From Salvelinus alpinus (lineage: Eukaryota; Chordata; Actinopteri; Salmoniformes; Salmonidae), in assembly GCF_045679555.1 (NCBI RefSeq), contig NC_092099.1, positions 10,276,076-10,340,075 of the forward strand: 64,000 bases of DNA, in the 5' to 3' direction. Below the pieces are notes generated by a model. It worked only from the letters and a program-made list of their open reading frames with translations, made no database searches and was not told the DNA's origin. The position numbers and the translations under genes were made by a program. Each line of letters opens with the position of its first letter. Positions within the stretch are counted from its first letter, which is position 1. Below are positions 1 through 52,244 of the stretch, one piece after another.

Positions 1-720
1 CAGGAGGCTGAAGAAATTTGGCTTGTCATCTAAAACCCTCACAAACTTTTACAGATGCACAATTGAGAGCATCCTGTCGGGGCTGTATCACCCGCCTGGT
101 ACGGCAACTGCACCACCCTCAACCGCAGGGCTCTCCAGAGGGTGGTGCGGTCTGCACAACGCATCACCAGGGGGGCAAACTATCTGCCCTCCAGACACCT
201 ACAGCACCCAATGTCACAGGAAGGCCAAAAAGATCATCAAGGACAACAACCACCCGAGCCACTGCCTGTTCACCCCGCTACCATCCAGAAGGCGAGGTCA
301 GTACAGGTGCATCAAAGCTGGGACAGGGAGACTGAAAAATATCTTCTATCGCAAGGCCATCAGACTGTTAAAACAGCCATTACTAACACAGAGAGGCTGC
401 TGCCTTCATACAGACTTGAGATGATTGGCCCCAATAATAAATGGAACACTAATCACTTTAATGTTTATATATTTGCAATACTCATCTCATAGGTATATAC
501 TGTATTCTATACCATCTTAGCCTATGTCGCTCTGTCATTGCTCATCCATATATTGTTCCAGTCCTTTACTTAGATTTGTGTGTATTAAGTATCTGTTGTG
601 GAATTGTTTGATATTACTTGTTAGATATTGCTGCACAGTCGGAACTAGAAGCACAAGCATTTCGCTACACTCACAATAACATCTGATAACCATGTGTATG
701 TGACCAATAACATTTGATTT
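1..720 (+). mobile_element. LINE 3' end (jockey/L2-like non-LTR retrotransposon)
   Basis: Broken reading frames code the conserved C-terminal end of a fish non-LTR polymerase (KKFGLSSKTLTNFYRCTIES, RKAKKIIKDNNHPSH, SRRRGQYRCIKAG). A long 3' UTR follows and ends at ACCAATAACATTTGATTTG, the usual tail of this salmonid LINE. The same family recurs inverted at 5690-6570 and 34779-36700, and as a split tail around 8958-10385. Confidence 0.85.
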
Positions 721-956
721 GTAACTGATTACAGTTAGTCTTTTTGTAATCAAATTGTATTGGACATATGTACCGAATACAACGGGTATAGACTATTGTG
801 AAACGCTTGTTTGCTTATGAGCCCTTCCCAATGATGCAGTTAAAAAATTATATGAAAAAAAGATATACTAACACAAGGAATAAATTAAAATACACAGGAA
901 TGGAGCTATATACAGGGACTCCTAGTGCCTGATCAATGTGCAGGGGTACGAAGTAT
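721..956 (-). mobile_element. LINE 3' tail fragment
   Basis: The stretch with GTACCGAATACAACGGGTAT, GTGAAACGC and AGCCCTTCCCAA resembles the 3' tail at 34779-34870 (CCGAATACAACAGGTGTAGA, GTGAAATGCTTACTTACAAGC). It is the reverse orientation of a LINE end. No coding sequence is left. Confidence 0.6.
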
Positions 957-2411
<1,455 letters not shown>

Positions 2412-3740
2412 TTCTCAAATGGAGTTCAGTGTGTCAAATCGGAGGGCCTGTTGTCCGGACCTCTGACAGTCTCTGGGGGTGCCACAGGGTTCAATTCTCA
2501 GGCCAACTCTTTTCTCTGTATATATCAATGTCGTCGCTCTTGCTGCGGGTGATTCTTTGATCTACCTCTATGCAGACGACACCATACTGTACACATCTGG
2601 CCCTTCTTTGGACAATGTTTTAACAAGCCTCCAAACGAGCTTCAATGCCATACAACACTCCTTCCGTGGCCTCCAACTGCTCTTAAATGCTAGTAAAACT
2701 AAATGCATGCTCTTCAACCGATCGCTGCCCGATCGCTACCCTGGACGGTTCTGACTTAGAATATGTGGACAACTATAAATACCTAGGTGTCTGGCTAGAC
2801 TGTAAACTCTTCTTCCAGACTCACATTAAGCATCTCCAATCCAAAGTTAAATCTAGAATCGGCTTCCATTTTGCAACACAGCCTTCTTCACTCCTGCTGC
2901 CAAACATACCCTCGTATAACTGACTATCCTACCGATCCTTGACTTCGGTGATGTCATTTACAAAATAGCCTCCAACACTCTACTCAGCAAATTGGGTGCA
3001 GTCTATCACAGTGCAATCCGTTTTGTCGCCAAAGCCCCATCTACTACCCACCACTGCGACCTGTATGCTCTTGTTGGCTGGTCCTCGCTACATATTCGTC
3101 GCCAAACCCACTGGCTCCAGGTCAACTATAAGTTTTTGCTAGGTAAAGCCCCGCCTTATCTCAGCTCACTGGTTACGATAGCAACACCCACCCGTAGCAC
3201 GCGCTCCAGCAGGTATATTTTACTGGTCACCCCCAAAGCCAACACCTACTTTGGCCGCCTTTCCTTCCACTTCTCTGCTGCCAATGACTGGAACGAATTG
3301 CAAAAATCACTGAAGTTGGAGACTTATATCTCCCTCACTAACTTTAAGCGTCAGCTGTCAGAGCAGCTTACCGATCGCTGCAGCTGTACACAGCCCATTT
3401 GTAAATTGCCCATCCAAACAACTACCTACCTCATCCCCATATTTGTTTTTCTGCTCTTTTGTACACCAGTATTTCTACTTGCACATCCATCACTCCAGTG
3501 TAAATTGCTAAATTGCAATTACTTCGCCACTATTGGCCTATTTATTGCCTTACCTCCTTACTTCACACACTGTATACAGATTTTTCTATTGTGTTATTGA
3601 CTGTACGTTTGATTATCCCATGTGTAACTGTTGTTTTTGTCGCACTGCTTTGCTTAATCTTGGCCAGGTCGCAGTTGTAAATGAGAACATGTTCTCAACT
3701 GGGCTACCTGGTTAAATAAAGGTGAAATAAAACATTTAAA
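2412..3740 (+). mobile_element. LINE 3' half (reverse transcriptase C-terminus and tail)
   Basis: 5'-truncated and frameshifted. It has the polymerase motifs GVPQGSI-like at about 2474 and LYADDTILYTSG with YADD at 2569-2580, then YKYLGVWLD and a thumb/C-terminal region open at 2992-3600 (HWLQVNYKFLLGKAPPYLSS, FSAANDWNELQKSLKLE). It ends in the tail CTACCTGGTTAAATAAAGGT. A second copy of the same family is at 27747-28530. Confidence 0.88.
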
Positions 3741-5405
3741 AGAGCTGTACATTTCAATGAAACATGTGGAAGCCCAAAAATTGCCAACCCTGGAAGCCTG
3801 TGTTTCAGACATAAGGAAGTGGATGGCTTTTAAACTCGGACAAAACAGAGATGCTACTTCTAGGTCTGCTGTCGGATCTAACAATGAATCTCGAAGATAG
3901 TACAGCTCTCAAAAACTGAAGGACCTCGGCGTTACTCTGGACCCTGATCTCTCTTTTGACTAACATATCAAAATTATTTAAAGACCCACTTTTTTACGGC
4001 TTCGTAACATTGCAACAATCTGAAACTTTTCGTCCAAATTATGCAGAAAAGCTAATCCATGCTTTTGTCACTTCAATATTATAATACTGCAATGCTCTAC
4101 TCTCCGCTACCCGGACAAGGCACTAAATAAACTTCAGCTAGTGCTAAATATGGCTGCTAGAATCTCGACTAGAACCCCCCCAAAAAATCATATTACTCCA
4201 GTGCTAGACTCTGGCTTCCTGTTAAGGTTAGGGCTGATTTAAAGGTTTTACTGCTAACCTACAAAGAATTACATGAACCTGCTCCTACCTAGCTCTCCGA
4301 TTTGGTCCTGCTGTACATACCTACACATACGCTACGGTCACAAGACGCAAGGCCCTAGAATTTGGAGGCAGCTGGTGGCAGGGCTTTCTCCTATAGAGCT
4401 CCATTTTTATGGAATGGTCTGACGATCCATGTGAGACACCGAGTGGGTCTCAACTTTTAAGTCTTTACTGAAGACCGATCTCTTCAGTATTGATTGAGTG
4501 TAGTCTGGCTCATGACGAACCACCTTTGCTGTGTCTGCTGGCCGGCTCCCCTCTCTCCACTGCGATTATCTGCCTCTGAACCTAAGGGAGCTGAGTCACT
4601 GGCTTGCTCGCACTCTCCCATGCCCTCCCAAGGAGAGGTGCATCACGTACCAGGCTTTATTCACTATACTTGACTTGAGTGCGTTGAGTCACTGACATGA
4701 TCTTCCTGTCCGGCATTGCACCCCCTCGTGCTTGTGTAGTAGGGCGATATCTTCGTGGGCTATATTCAGCCTTGTGTCAGGGTAGTAAAGTTAGTGGTCT
4801 GTTGATATCCCTTTGGTGATGTGGGGACTGTGCTTTGGCAAAGTGGGTGGGGTTATCTCCTGTCTGGGGGTAACTTTGGACGAGGCCACAGTTTCCCCAA
4901 CCCCCCGCCTCAGTCTCCAATATCTATGCTGCAATAGTCTATGTGCCAGGGAAGCTAGGGTGAGTCTGTCCTATCTGGTGCAATTCTCCTGTCTTACTTG
5001 GTGTCAGGCATGATCTTAGGTATGCTCCCTCTAATTCTCCCATTTCGCTTATCTCTCCCGTTGGACCTGAGCCCAACGAACATGCCTCAGGACTACCTGG
5101 CCTGACAACTCCTCGCTGTCCTCATCACCAGGCCATCTGGTCGTGCTGCTGATCCAGTTTCTGCTGTTCTCACTGCACCTGTTCACCGGACGTGCTACCC
5201 TATCCCGGACCTGCCGTTTCGACAACCTCCCTCTCTCTCGCTCTACTGCACCTGCTGCCTCGACCTCTGAATGCTTGGTTATGAAAAGCCAACTGACATT
5301 CACTGCTGAGGTACTGACCTGTTGCACCCTCAAACACTGTGCTTATTATTTGACCCTGCTTTCACTTCATCTTGAAGAAAGATTTTGCCTTAATGGCCAT
5401 GTAGT
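3741..5405 (+). mobile_element. Decayed LINE remnant, second family
   Basis: Translation in shifting frames gives non-LTR polymerase C-terminal vocabulary: LKTDKTEMLL-like, LKDLGVTLDPDLSF, NIATI, YCNALLSA. Many stops follow, then a 3' part of more than 900 bases with no long frame. Strongly degraded. Its 3' limit is uncertain. Confidence 0.6.
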
Positions 5406-5689
5406 GCATTCGGAAAGTATTCAGACCCCTTCCCTTTTTCGTGAAGTTATTACATTTTACAAATCTATTGCTCTAATACGCCCACAAGCCTCACAAGACT
5501 CGTCTGAAGGTCCCCGGTACCAGTTTTAAAAAATGAATTGAAGTAGACATGGAGATATTTTAGGCACTAAACTAAGGTGATAAATACATGCCAAAATGTT
5601 TTTAATAATGGTTTCCTTATCTTTATGTTTAGGGTAGGGGTTAACGTTAGGTTTAGGGTAGTGACGTCCCAAGGATCTCGAATAGCATT
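5406..5689. other. Short Tc1 end fragment and unassigned spacer
   Basis: GCATTCGGAAAGTATTCAGA at 5408 matches the terminal repeat of the Tc1 family at 8682, 47426 and 58511, but only about 35 bases remain. The following 240 bases show nothing recognisable. Confidence 0.5.
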
Positions 5690-6570
5690 GACCCTAGCAA
5701 AACAGTCTTGTAGCCTCGCTTCTGCTTCATCAGACCAATTCCGTATTGAGCGTGTCACTGGTACTTCCTGTTTGAGCTTTTGTTTGTATTCAGGAAGCAG
5801 GAGAATAAAGTCGTGGTCAGATATGGCAAAGGGAGGACGAAGGAGGGCCTTGTGTGCATTTCTGTGTCTAGAATAAAAGTGGTCTAAAGTTTGTGCCCCT
5901 AGTGGCACAGGAGACGTGTTGGTAAAAGTTAGGTTGAATGGTTTTAATGTCTCCGCCCACCAGAAAAGCTGCCTCTGGTTGAGTGGTTTCTTGTTTGTTT
6001 TTGCTCCCATTCAGTTTGTTGAGTGTCAGAGGTGTGCACCAGTTGTTTATGAAGAGGCACACCTCTTCCCCTTTGGACTTGCCCAAGGCCGCCTTCATCC
6101 GATCGTGCCGCTGCATGGAGAAACCACTGAGTTCTATGTACATAGAGTCATCCAGCCACGTCTCTTTCAAGTCTCTCTGATAGGAGACTCTTGAAAGAAG
6201 CTCATCCATCTTATTCTCGAGTGACTGGACATTTGCCAATAGAGCGTGCCGGTCGGTTTTCTCTTCGTCTCAATCTCACCAGGATGCCGGCTCGTCTATC
6301 GTGTCCACGCCTTCTGTGTTTTGGTAGCCCATGAAACAAAGGAATGGGGTCCAGTATGAACAAGGAAACAGCTGAGTCAGAGTCGGATTTGAAGTTGAAA
6401 TCGAGGTTAGTAACTGTCAATCTGATGTAAAGAAGTGTGTGGCGGTCATATGTTATACTAGTATGAACTTTGTCCAAAAAGTTAAAATGAACACAAAAAA
6501 AGTCAATAAATAGCAAAGTTGGGTTGGAAGTCTTAAGATGTCGCCCTTCTCTGTTGGCGCCATCTTTCCA
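5690..6570 (-). mobile_element. LINE 5' portion (endonuclease region), internally deleted
   Basis: Reading leftward from about 6570: AAAGATGGCGCCAACAGAGA, a typical 5' end, then broken frames with ANVQSLENKMDELLSRVSYQRD and the endonuclease block KSKGEEVCLFINN (5868-6239). Then SDHDFILLLPEYKQKLKQEVPVTRSIRNWSDEAEA (5567-6010) from the linker before the polymerase. The same linker occurs at 36054-36692, so this is one LINE family. Confidence 0.8.
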
Positions 6571-8681
6571 TCAGATCCCATGTAACTTTAAACACATGTA
6601 ATCAGTTACTCCCCAACCCTGTGTGCTACTATTATGAGGCAAAACCCTTGCCTGTGAACAAATAATCACGATACACATTTCTCTATTGCATCCAGATGAT
6701 ATGGGTTAACTACTTGCAGTGGCAGGTGACTCAAGACAATACAGTCGCCCTGCATTAATCACTCAGTAATGAGGAAAAACATTGGCGAAAGGAAAGCAAA
6801 TGTAATAGGGGCCGCACTGGTAAAGGATCAAATTTGGGCCAATAAGCCGCCACTCAGCTATTCTGTAGGATAAAACATAGCACAACTTAAGTTCTAAGAG
6901 ACCTCGGAGACAACCACTGTGACCATTATAATACCAGCTCTCATTTCCCCTATGACCAGAAATGTGAGCAATATTACATTACTGTTAAAAATCTGATATT
7001 GCTACTACCGTTGGCAATCGCTCCATCCTGGCTACCTAGTCTCACATTCACACCCACCTGCTGGGATTGGCAACAAAAATACTTGGAAATTCTTCCCTCT
7101 CTAAAGGGCAGCCATTATCTTCACCTGCACTCTGTGGTACAAACCCACTGTGAGGGCACAGTGCCTGGCAAAATGCCAAAGTCAACTAAGGTGACCCATA
7201 CCGGCACTAAAAACAACCAGGATTTGGAGAAGGCCTTTTGCACTTTTCAACTGCAAGAAAAAATAAGGTCACACCAACTGAAGACAAGGGGGATGGGGAG
7301 TAGTTTGCTTTAGCTTTCACAGCCATTCAAGGTATTTGAGACTGTTCAGTACCATCTAACACCAAACACCATTAATAGTGAACACATTTACACATTACAA
7401 TGCAGATAATCTGTGTGGATGTCATATGAAAAACAAAAATATACCCGTACACAAATACTGACTGAAAAGTGAAACATTGAAAAGCTAGGGATTACAACTA
7501 CGACTAATGATAATGGGATGAATTTTTATCATTTCCCCCCCAGAGGGAATTCGGTCGGTCCCAAGTCAGCACCTAGACAAGGTACTTGAAATTGTTGAAC
7601 ACTGAAAACCCACTTCATACAAAGTAATGCAGAACCTTGAATAACTTTAAACATGTTGCATATGATGGAAGCATTTTGGGTGGAAAATGTTATCTTTTTT
7701 TTCTCTCATCCACTGCTAAAACAATACTGACACAGCAACTCTGTCAGAAATAAATTTACCATAATCCTGTTACTCCAGCTCTTATATTTGACATTTCTAA
7801 ATTATTTGTGAACTATGACATTAATGACGTCCAATGAGCCCAACCTTTGTTAAATCGAATTGCACAATCCTTCAGACCTTTAAACAGCTTGAATCAAGGA
7901 ATAATAAAGGCCCATTTTCTAACAGAAGGAAAGGGTGGGCTGTAAAATGCACTGTTTTATGTACCAGCGAGAGAAGGTAAGTAAGATGAAAGGACCAGAC
8001 CAGGAAACCAGTGAAGTCATCGAACAGGTAAAAAAAAAAAAAAAAAAAAGCTTAAATCCTTTTTAACAAGTCAATAAACTTTCACTGTGTCCAACTGCAT
8101 CACCAGGACCAGGGAAATGCTGACCAATATATTTTACAAACATTTTAAATTGTATCTTTCGTCTCTCCGCGTTTCAAAATGTTCTTTCAATTCGCATGAG
8201 GCTCAATGTATCTCCCCGGAGAAAGCATTCGAGCGAGTGAAACAGCACCCCTCTGTCTGTATGTGTAGGCCATCGATCTGATGCTCTCTGGTCAAAAAGA
8301 GTATGACATTGTTGGTGCAGTAGCATTGAATGCAATGGAAGCCAGCAAGAATTTGGCCTCCCTTAATATTTAAAAATATAAAATTGCCAATCAGCATTCA
8401 GCAAAACTGAGTGAGCTCAACTGTGAATGACACTTTTTTGATATGCCATGACCAATAAATTGGATTTGGCTTCCCTCCAATCGTATCACATCGAGAGCAA
8501 TACGCCATTGACAGAAACAACTTGAATTATTGCATCTCGTCGTGTTGTCTTCCTCTGGAAGCTAGCGAAAATTGTCCCTTTCCTAAATTAGCCAAGGATG
8601 GAGATAGGGATTTGAACTGGTGGTTTAACTTAATTCTCCGTACTGGCCAATGATTATAACAGCGATTCTGATCCAAACTTA
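6571..8681. other. Unassigned stretch, no gene seen
   Basis: About 2.1 kb between LINE and Tc1 elements, presumably PMS1 intron 10. It has AT-rich sequence and a poly(A) run at about 8029-8049, and only short random frames. No splice-flanked coding segment resembling the missing PMS1 C-terminus was found. Confidence 0.6.
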
Positions 8682-8957
8682 CAAAGCATTCGGAAAGTAT
8701 TCAGACCCCTTGACTTTCTCCACATTTTGTTACATTACAACCTTATTCTGAAAGTAATTAAAATATTTTTTCCCCCTCATCAATCTACACACAATACCCA
8801 ATAATGACAAAGCAAAAGTTGTCATTTTTGCAACAAAAAAATACTATTACATTTACGTAAGTATTCAGACCCTTGACTCAGTACTTTGTTAAAGCACCTT
8901 TGGCAGCGATTACAGACTCGAGTCATCTTGGGTATGACACTACAAGCTTGGCACACC

Positions 8958-10385
8958 TCTATCTCTACTATTCTATGGTATCTTAGTCACTTAATAATGT
9001 TTACATATCTGGCATTACTCATCTCATATGTATATAATGTATTCTATACTACTGTATCTTAGTCCGTTCCGCTCTGACATCGCCCATCCATAGATGTACA
9101 CTACCGTTCACAAGTTTGGGGTCACTTAGAAATGTCCTTGTTTTTTAAAGAACCTAATTTTTTGTCCATTAAAATAACACCAAATTGATCAGAAATACAG
9201 TGCAGACATTGTTAATGTTGTAAATGACTATTGTAGCTGGAAACGGCTGATTTTTTATGGAACATCTACATGGGCGTACTGAGGCCCCTTATCAACAACC
9301 ATCACTCCTGTGTTCCAATGGCATGTTGTTAGCTAATCCAAGTTTAAAATGGTAAAAAGGCAATTTCCTCATTAGAAAACCCTTTGCCATTATGTTAGCA
9401 CAGCTGAAAACTGTTGTGGTCATTAAAGAAGGAATAAAATTGGCCTTCTTTAGACTAGTTGAGTATCTGGAGCATCAGCATTTGTGGGTTCAATTACAGG
9501 CTCAAAATGGCCAGAAACAAAGACCTTTCTTCTGAAATGCATCAGTCTATTCTTGTTCTGAGAAACTAAGGCTCTTCTATGCGAGAAATTGCCAAGAAAC
9601 TGAAGATCGCGTACAACGCTGTGTACTACTCCCTTCACAGAACAGCGCAAACTGTCTCTAACCAGAATAGAAAGAGGAGTGGGAGGCCCCTGTGTACAAC
9701 TGAGCAAGAGGACAAGTACATTAGTGTCTAGTTTGAGAAACTGGCCTACTAGGCAGAGTTCCTTTGTCCAGTGTCTGTTCTTTTGCCCATCTTAATCTTT
9801 TATTTTTATTGGCCAGTCTGAGATGGCTTTTTCTTTGCAACTATGCCTAGAAGGCCAGCATTCCGGAGACACCTCTTCACTGTTGACGTTGAGACTGGTG
9901 TTTTGCGGGTACTATTTAATGAAGCTACCAGTTGAGGACCTGTGAGGCGTTTGTTTCTCAAACTAGACACTAATGTACTTGTCCTCTTGCTCAGTTGTGC
10001 ACAGGGACCTCCCGCTCTTTCTATTCTGGTTAGAGCCAGTTTACGCTGTTCTGTGAAGAGAAAAAAAAAAAGCTGTAATAGTCCTTTACAACAGTAACAA
10101 TGTCTACATTGTATTTCTGATCAATTTGATGTTATTTTAATTGACAATGTTTTTGCTTTCTTAGAAAAACAAGGCCATTTCTAAGTGACCCTTTTGAACG
10201 GTAGTGTATATAGTCTTAATTCATTCCTACTTAGATGTGTGTGTATTGGGTATATGTTGAGTAATTTGTTAGATACTACTTGTTAGATATTATTGCACTG
10301 TGGGAGCTAGAAGCACAAGCATTTCACTACACCCGCAATAACATCTGCTAATCACACGTATTTGCCCAACAAAATTTGATTTGAA
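8958..10385 (+). mobile_element. LINE 3' tail, interrupted
   Basis: 8958-9098 and 10207-10385 are the two halves of the same 3' tail seen at 480-720 (CTCATCTCATATGTATATAA, then CTAGAAGCACAAGCATTTC, ending AAAATTTGATTTGAATT). It lies inside the Tc1 host and is split at a TA by the fold-back element. Confidence 0.85.
9099..10206. mobile_element. Fold-back Tc1 derivative, copy 1
   Basis: Flanked by TA on both sides. Ends CACTACCGTTCACAAG and its complement (GAACGGTAGTG). The left arm reads rightward into the transposase N-terminus (ATGGCCAGAAACAAAGAC, then CTGTGTACTACTCCCTTC). The right part repeats the same transposase start leftward, so the element folds on itself. The core holds GKVAKKK-like transposase sequence bounded by CTAGGCAGAGTT and its complement. 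It lacks the catalytic domain and is non-autonomous. Confidence 0.85.
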
Positions 10386-11251
10386 TTATCTGGCGAGTTT
10401 CTCCCATTTTCTCTGCAGATCCTCTCAAGCTATGTCAGGTTGGATGGGAAGCGTCACTGCACAGCTATTTTCAGGTCTCTCCAGAGATATTCGATCGGGT
10501 TCAAGTCCGAGCTCTGGCTGGGCCACTCAAGGACATTCAGCCACTCCTGCGTTGTCTTGGCTGTGTGCTTAGGGCGATTGTCCTGTTGTAAGGTGAACCT
10601 TTACCCTAGTTGGAGGTCCTGAGCGCGCTCTGAAGCAGGTTTTCATCAAGGATATCTCTGTACTTTGCTCTGTTAATCTTTTCCTCGATCCTGACCAGTC
10701 TCCCAGTCCCTGAAGAACATCCCCACAGCATGACGCCGTCACCACCATGCTTCACCGTAGGGATCGAGCCAGGTTTCCTCCAGACGTGACGCTCGGCATT
10801 CAGGCTTTGGCAGCGAATCTTGTTTCTCCTGGTCTGAGAGTCCTTTAGGTGCCTTTTGGCAAACTCCAAGTGGGCTGTGCCTTTTACTGAGGAATAGCTT
10901 ACGTCTGGCCACTCTACCATAAAGACCTGATTGGTGGAGTGCTGCAGAGATGGTTGTCCTTCTGGAAGGTTCTCCCATCTCCACAGAGGAACTGTGGAGC
11001 TCTGTCAGACTGACCTTTCTCCCCCGATTGCTCAGTTTGGCCAGGCGGCCAGCTCTAGGAAGCGTCTTGGTGGTTCCAAACTTCTTCCATTTAAGAATGA
11101 TGGGGACCTTCAATGCTGTGGACATTTTTTGGTACCCTCCCTTCCCCAGATCTGTGCCGACACAATACTGTCTCGGAGCTCTATAGACAATTCCTTCCTC
11201 GTGGCTTGGTTTTTGCTCTGACATTCTCTGTCAACTGTGGGACCTTACATA

Positions 11252-13880
<2,629 letters not shown>

Positions 13881-14172
13881 TGGACAGGTGTGTGCCTTTC
13901 CAAATCATGTCCAATCAATTGAATTTACCACAGGTGGACTCCAATTAAGTTGTAGAAACATCAAGGATGACCAATGGAAACAGTATACACCGGAGTTCAA
14001 TTTCGAGTCTCAAGACAAAAAAATCTAAAAACCCGTATTCGCTTTGTCATTATTGGTATTGTTGGAAGATTGATGTGGAAAATGTTTTATTTAATACATT
14101 TTAGAATAAGGATGTAACGTAACAAAATGTGAAAAAAAAATCAAGGGGTCTGAATATTTTCAGAATGCACTG

Positions 14173-15088
14173 AAAATTCATACATTGTGCCCCTGGCCTG
14201 AGAGGATGGAAGTTCAATACATCCTTATTGAAGAAGGCTAGCTAATGTTGCCCATGAAATGAAGTTAGGCTAGCGAGCAAGCATTTTAGCCAGGTAGCCT
14301 AGGATATCAAAAAATAAAAGCGTGTACTGTATGACAGTCATAGACCTTTTCGTCAACATGAAATAGAGGATGGCATTGGCGTTTCTCTACTAGTAGGGTG
14401 AGTCAACATGTTTTTTTTTTTTTTTACTTGCACACACACACTGAGAAATCAGAACCATGGTCAGCTACATAATATTTATACTAAATTGTGTTTTGTATCT
14501 TTTTGTTGTCACTGTATTTAGATTAAGCATAGGTGATTTGATAATGTTGAAGTTGAAATGGTGCTGGAACAGTGGATGCAGCTCCTGCTTTCTTTGCAAA
14601 TAGTTGTTTAGTAGTCTGAAAATGTCAGAAACATTATCTTGCTTGACCATGTTGTAGGTAATTTAACTGTGTTACATGCAATATGCTGTGGACTTCACTG
14701 GACAGAGATTTCTCTCAGGTTGTGATGAAACAAAGGTGTGGCTGAATTTTTTCTGTCACCGTCTTCTTATTGTCTCAGCCTTAGGCCTATATCACGGTCA
14801 CAAGGCATATGAACTAACAGGTTACAGCACACACAACGCAATTATCACAACACAAGGTTGTAATATGTCATTTTTTCCCTGGCTTGTCTTCCCCAATGAT
14901 TTTAGCCACACACCGCTAATGAAAGCAACAGGTGTCCCTCAGGGCTCAGTGCAGGGTCCCATGTATTGTTGTGAATGTTTTACATTTGTCTTTATCAACT
15001 CAAGATTACATGTCCTACTTAAATATGGCTCAACTAACTAACCAACCAATGATAATGAAAAATCTTTTTAATTCATATTCTACCCTAC
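14173..15088. other. PMS1 intron 10 sequence, nearly featureless
   Basis: AT-rich, with a T run at 14411-14429 and a short CA repeat. An open plus-strand stretch at 14676-15041 contains KATGVPQGSVQGP near 14935, which resembles a non-LTR polymerase motif. That may be a LINE scrap, but nothing else around it supports one. Confidence 0.4.
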
Positions 15089-50503
<35,415 letters not shown>

Positions 50504-51300
50504 CTGCAATACGGAGCAAAAAAACTGATATGACATTGTAGCACACATAGAACAATGAGAGATATTTCACTGGAATATAAAATATGAAGCATCCGCTTGG
50601 CGTTTCCACCCACTACCAAATATGGCGGGCAGTGGGAGAAGATGAAACGAGATTGATTTTGGCCTACAACCTGCAAATGTTTTCATCGATGAACGTTTTT
50701 TAAAAAATCACATTGTTTAGGAGTGTAAAGTCGAATTGACTTATTGCACACGCACATTTCACGAGTAGGCGTTCCCGAACGGAAATATGCAGTGTATGCT
50801 AGAACGGGCCAATAGGATCTCGCTTGGCTCTGCACACCTCCTTGCTTGTTCTGCCACTATGACTCATCTATTTCAATTGGTAACGACAGGCTGTGGTCTA
50901 TCTTGGTTTAGTTATAACAATCTTTGATTGTAGTGCAATGAGATGTCACTCACAACACAATTGCTAGCTAACTGGTTGGCTGATAAGGGTGTATTCATTC
51001 CGCAGATTCTGTTGCTAAATGTTAAACGGAACGGAGGGGCACTTAAATTAATTTGTCCAATATAAACTCTCGTTTTAGTTGCAGCTAATTATTATACACA
51101 TGGTTGGCTGAGTGAATAACATTAGCTAGTTAACTAACCTTACCTGACAGCCATGAACTCTCGAAACGATTAATACATTTACAATACATTTTAACACAAT
51201 AGTGACTCACTGGTGGACTGTGTAGTTATTTATTTGAAAGACAACTGTCTCCTACCTCCGCGTCCGGTCTGGTTCAATAACAATAACGCAAATACACGTG
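50504..51300 (-). promoter_or_regulatory. pms1: Probable PMS1 5' UTR exon and promoter region
   Basis: The coding start exon begins at an acceptor, so a non-coding exon lies upstream on the minus strand. The best donor seen is GGAG/gtagga at 51255/51256, preceded by a GC-rich stretch with CpGs. A second candidate (AGGAG/gtgtgc) lies near 50840. A CCAAT pentamer is at 50809-50813 and an AP-1-like TGAGTCAT near 50860. Which donor and start site are used cannot be told from sequence. Confidence 0.35.
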
Positions 51301-51334
51301 CTAAAAAATTAGACGCTGTGAAGTCGCTCAGTGT

Positions 51335-52187
51335 GTAAAGCAGGCAAGAATAATTAAGTATTTCCAGGTCACGAATTTTTGGAATCATTCAGAATAAGAG
51401 TCCCGTCCAGTATACTTAGTAAATAATAGTTAGGATGAACATTATGGAAAATGTGCACAATTATCGATATATTTTATACTACACTGAACAAAAATACGTA
51501 AAGTGTTGGTTTCATGAGCTGAATTAAAAAATCCCAGAAATGTTCCATACGTACAAAAAGTGTATTTCTCTCAAATTCGGTGGACAAATTTGGTTACATC
51601 CCTGTTAATGAGAATTTCTCCTTTGCAAAGATAATCCATCCACTTGACAGGTGTGGCTTATGAAGAAGCTAATTGAACAGCATGATCATTATACAGGTGC
51701 ACCTTGAGCTGGGGACAATAAAAGACCACTTTAAAATGTGCAGTTTTATCACAGCACAATGCCACTGATGTCTCGAGTTGAGGGAGCATGCAATTGGCAA
51801 ACTGACTGCCGGAATATCCACCAGAGCTGTTGCCTATGCCCTTCAAGGCCCACTCATGGCTGCCCCCCTGCCCAGTCATGTGAAATCCATAGATTAGGGC
51901 TTAATGAATTTATTTCAATTTACTGATTTCCTTATATGAACTGTAACTCAGTAAATCATTGAAATAGTTGCATGTTGCATTTATATTTTTTTCAGTATAG
52001 TTATCATACAAAGAATGATACAAATTATTTCTATAAGATATTATGTGATTGATTAGTTGGTTTTTTTCAAGCCTAAATCACCAACAATGTTTTTTGTGTG
52101 TGTACCCCTATAATTTATTGCACCATGTACACAATTTTCTGTACATTTTGTCACAGTAAAAGGGGGTTCCATTCTACTCAGTGCACT
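51335..52187. repeat. Local duplication, copy A (interrupted)
   Basis: Aligns in direct orientation with 53245-53627. Landmarks: GAATTTTTGGAATC, AGAATAAGAGT, GATATATTTTATA, then after the Tc1 insert ATCATACAAAGAAT, TTTTTCAAGCCTAAAT, TATAATTTATTGCACC, CATTCTACTCAG. It carries a Tc1 element that copy B lacks. Confidence 0.8.
51482..51997. mobile_element. Tc1-like element, internally deleted
   Basis: Ends CACTGAACAAAAATACGTAA and ATTTATATTTTTTTCAG, with TA on each side. 516 bp, same family as 15312-16053. Its centre keeps AGGGAGCATGCAATTGGCAA, but there is no coding frame. It sits within copy A of the local duplication. Confidence 0.87.
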
Positions 52188-52244
52188 TGTAGTTTCCAAA
52201 TCCACAGAGTTTCACCCAGAGGAGCGTGCTGCTCATTTTGCGGT

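Noticed and set aside
3654-3884. Minus-strand frame over the LINE tail
   Set aside because: It spans the junction of two LINE remnants on the opposite strand.
14880-15041. A LINE insertion next to PMS1 exon 10
   Set aside because: Only a short GVPQGSVQGP-like motif supports it; the neighbouring polymerase motifs and tail are missing.
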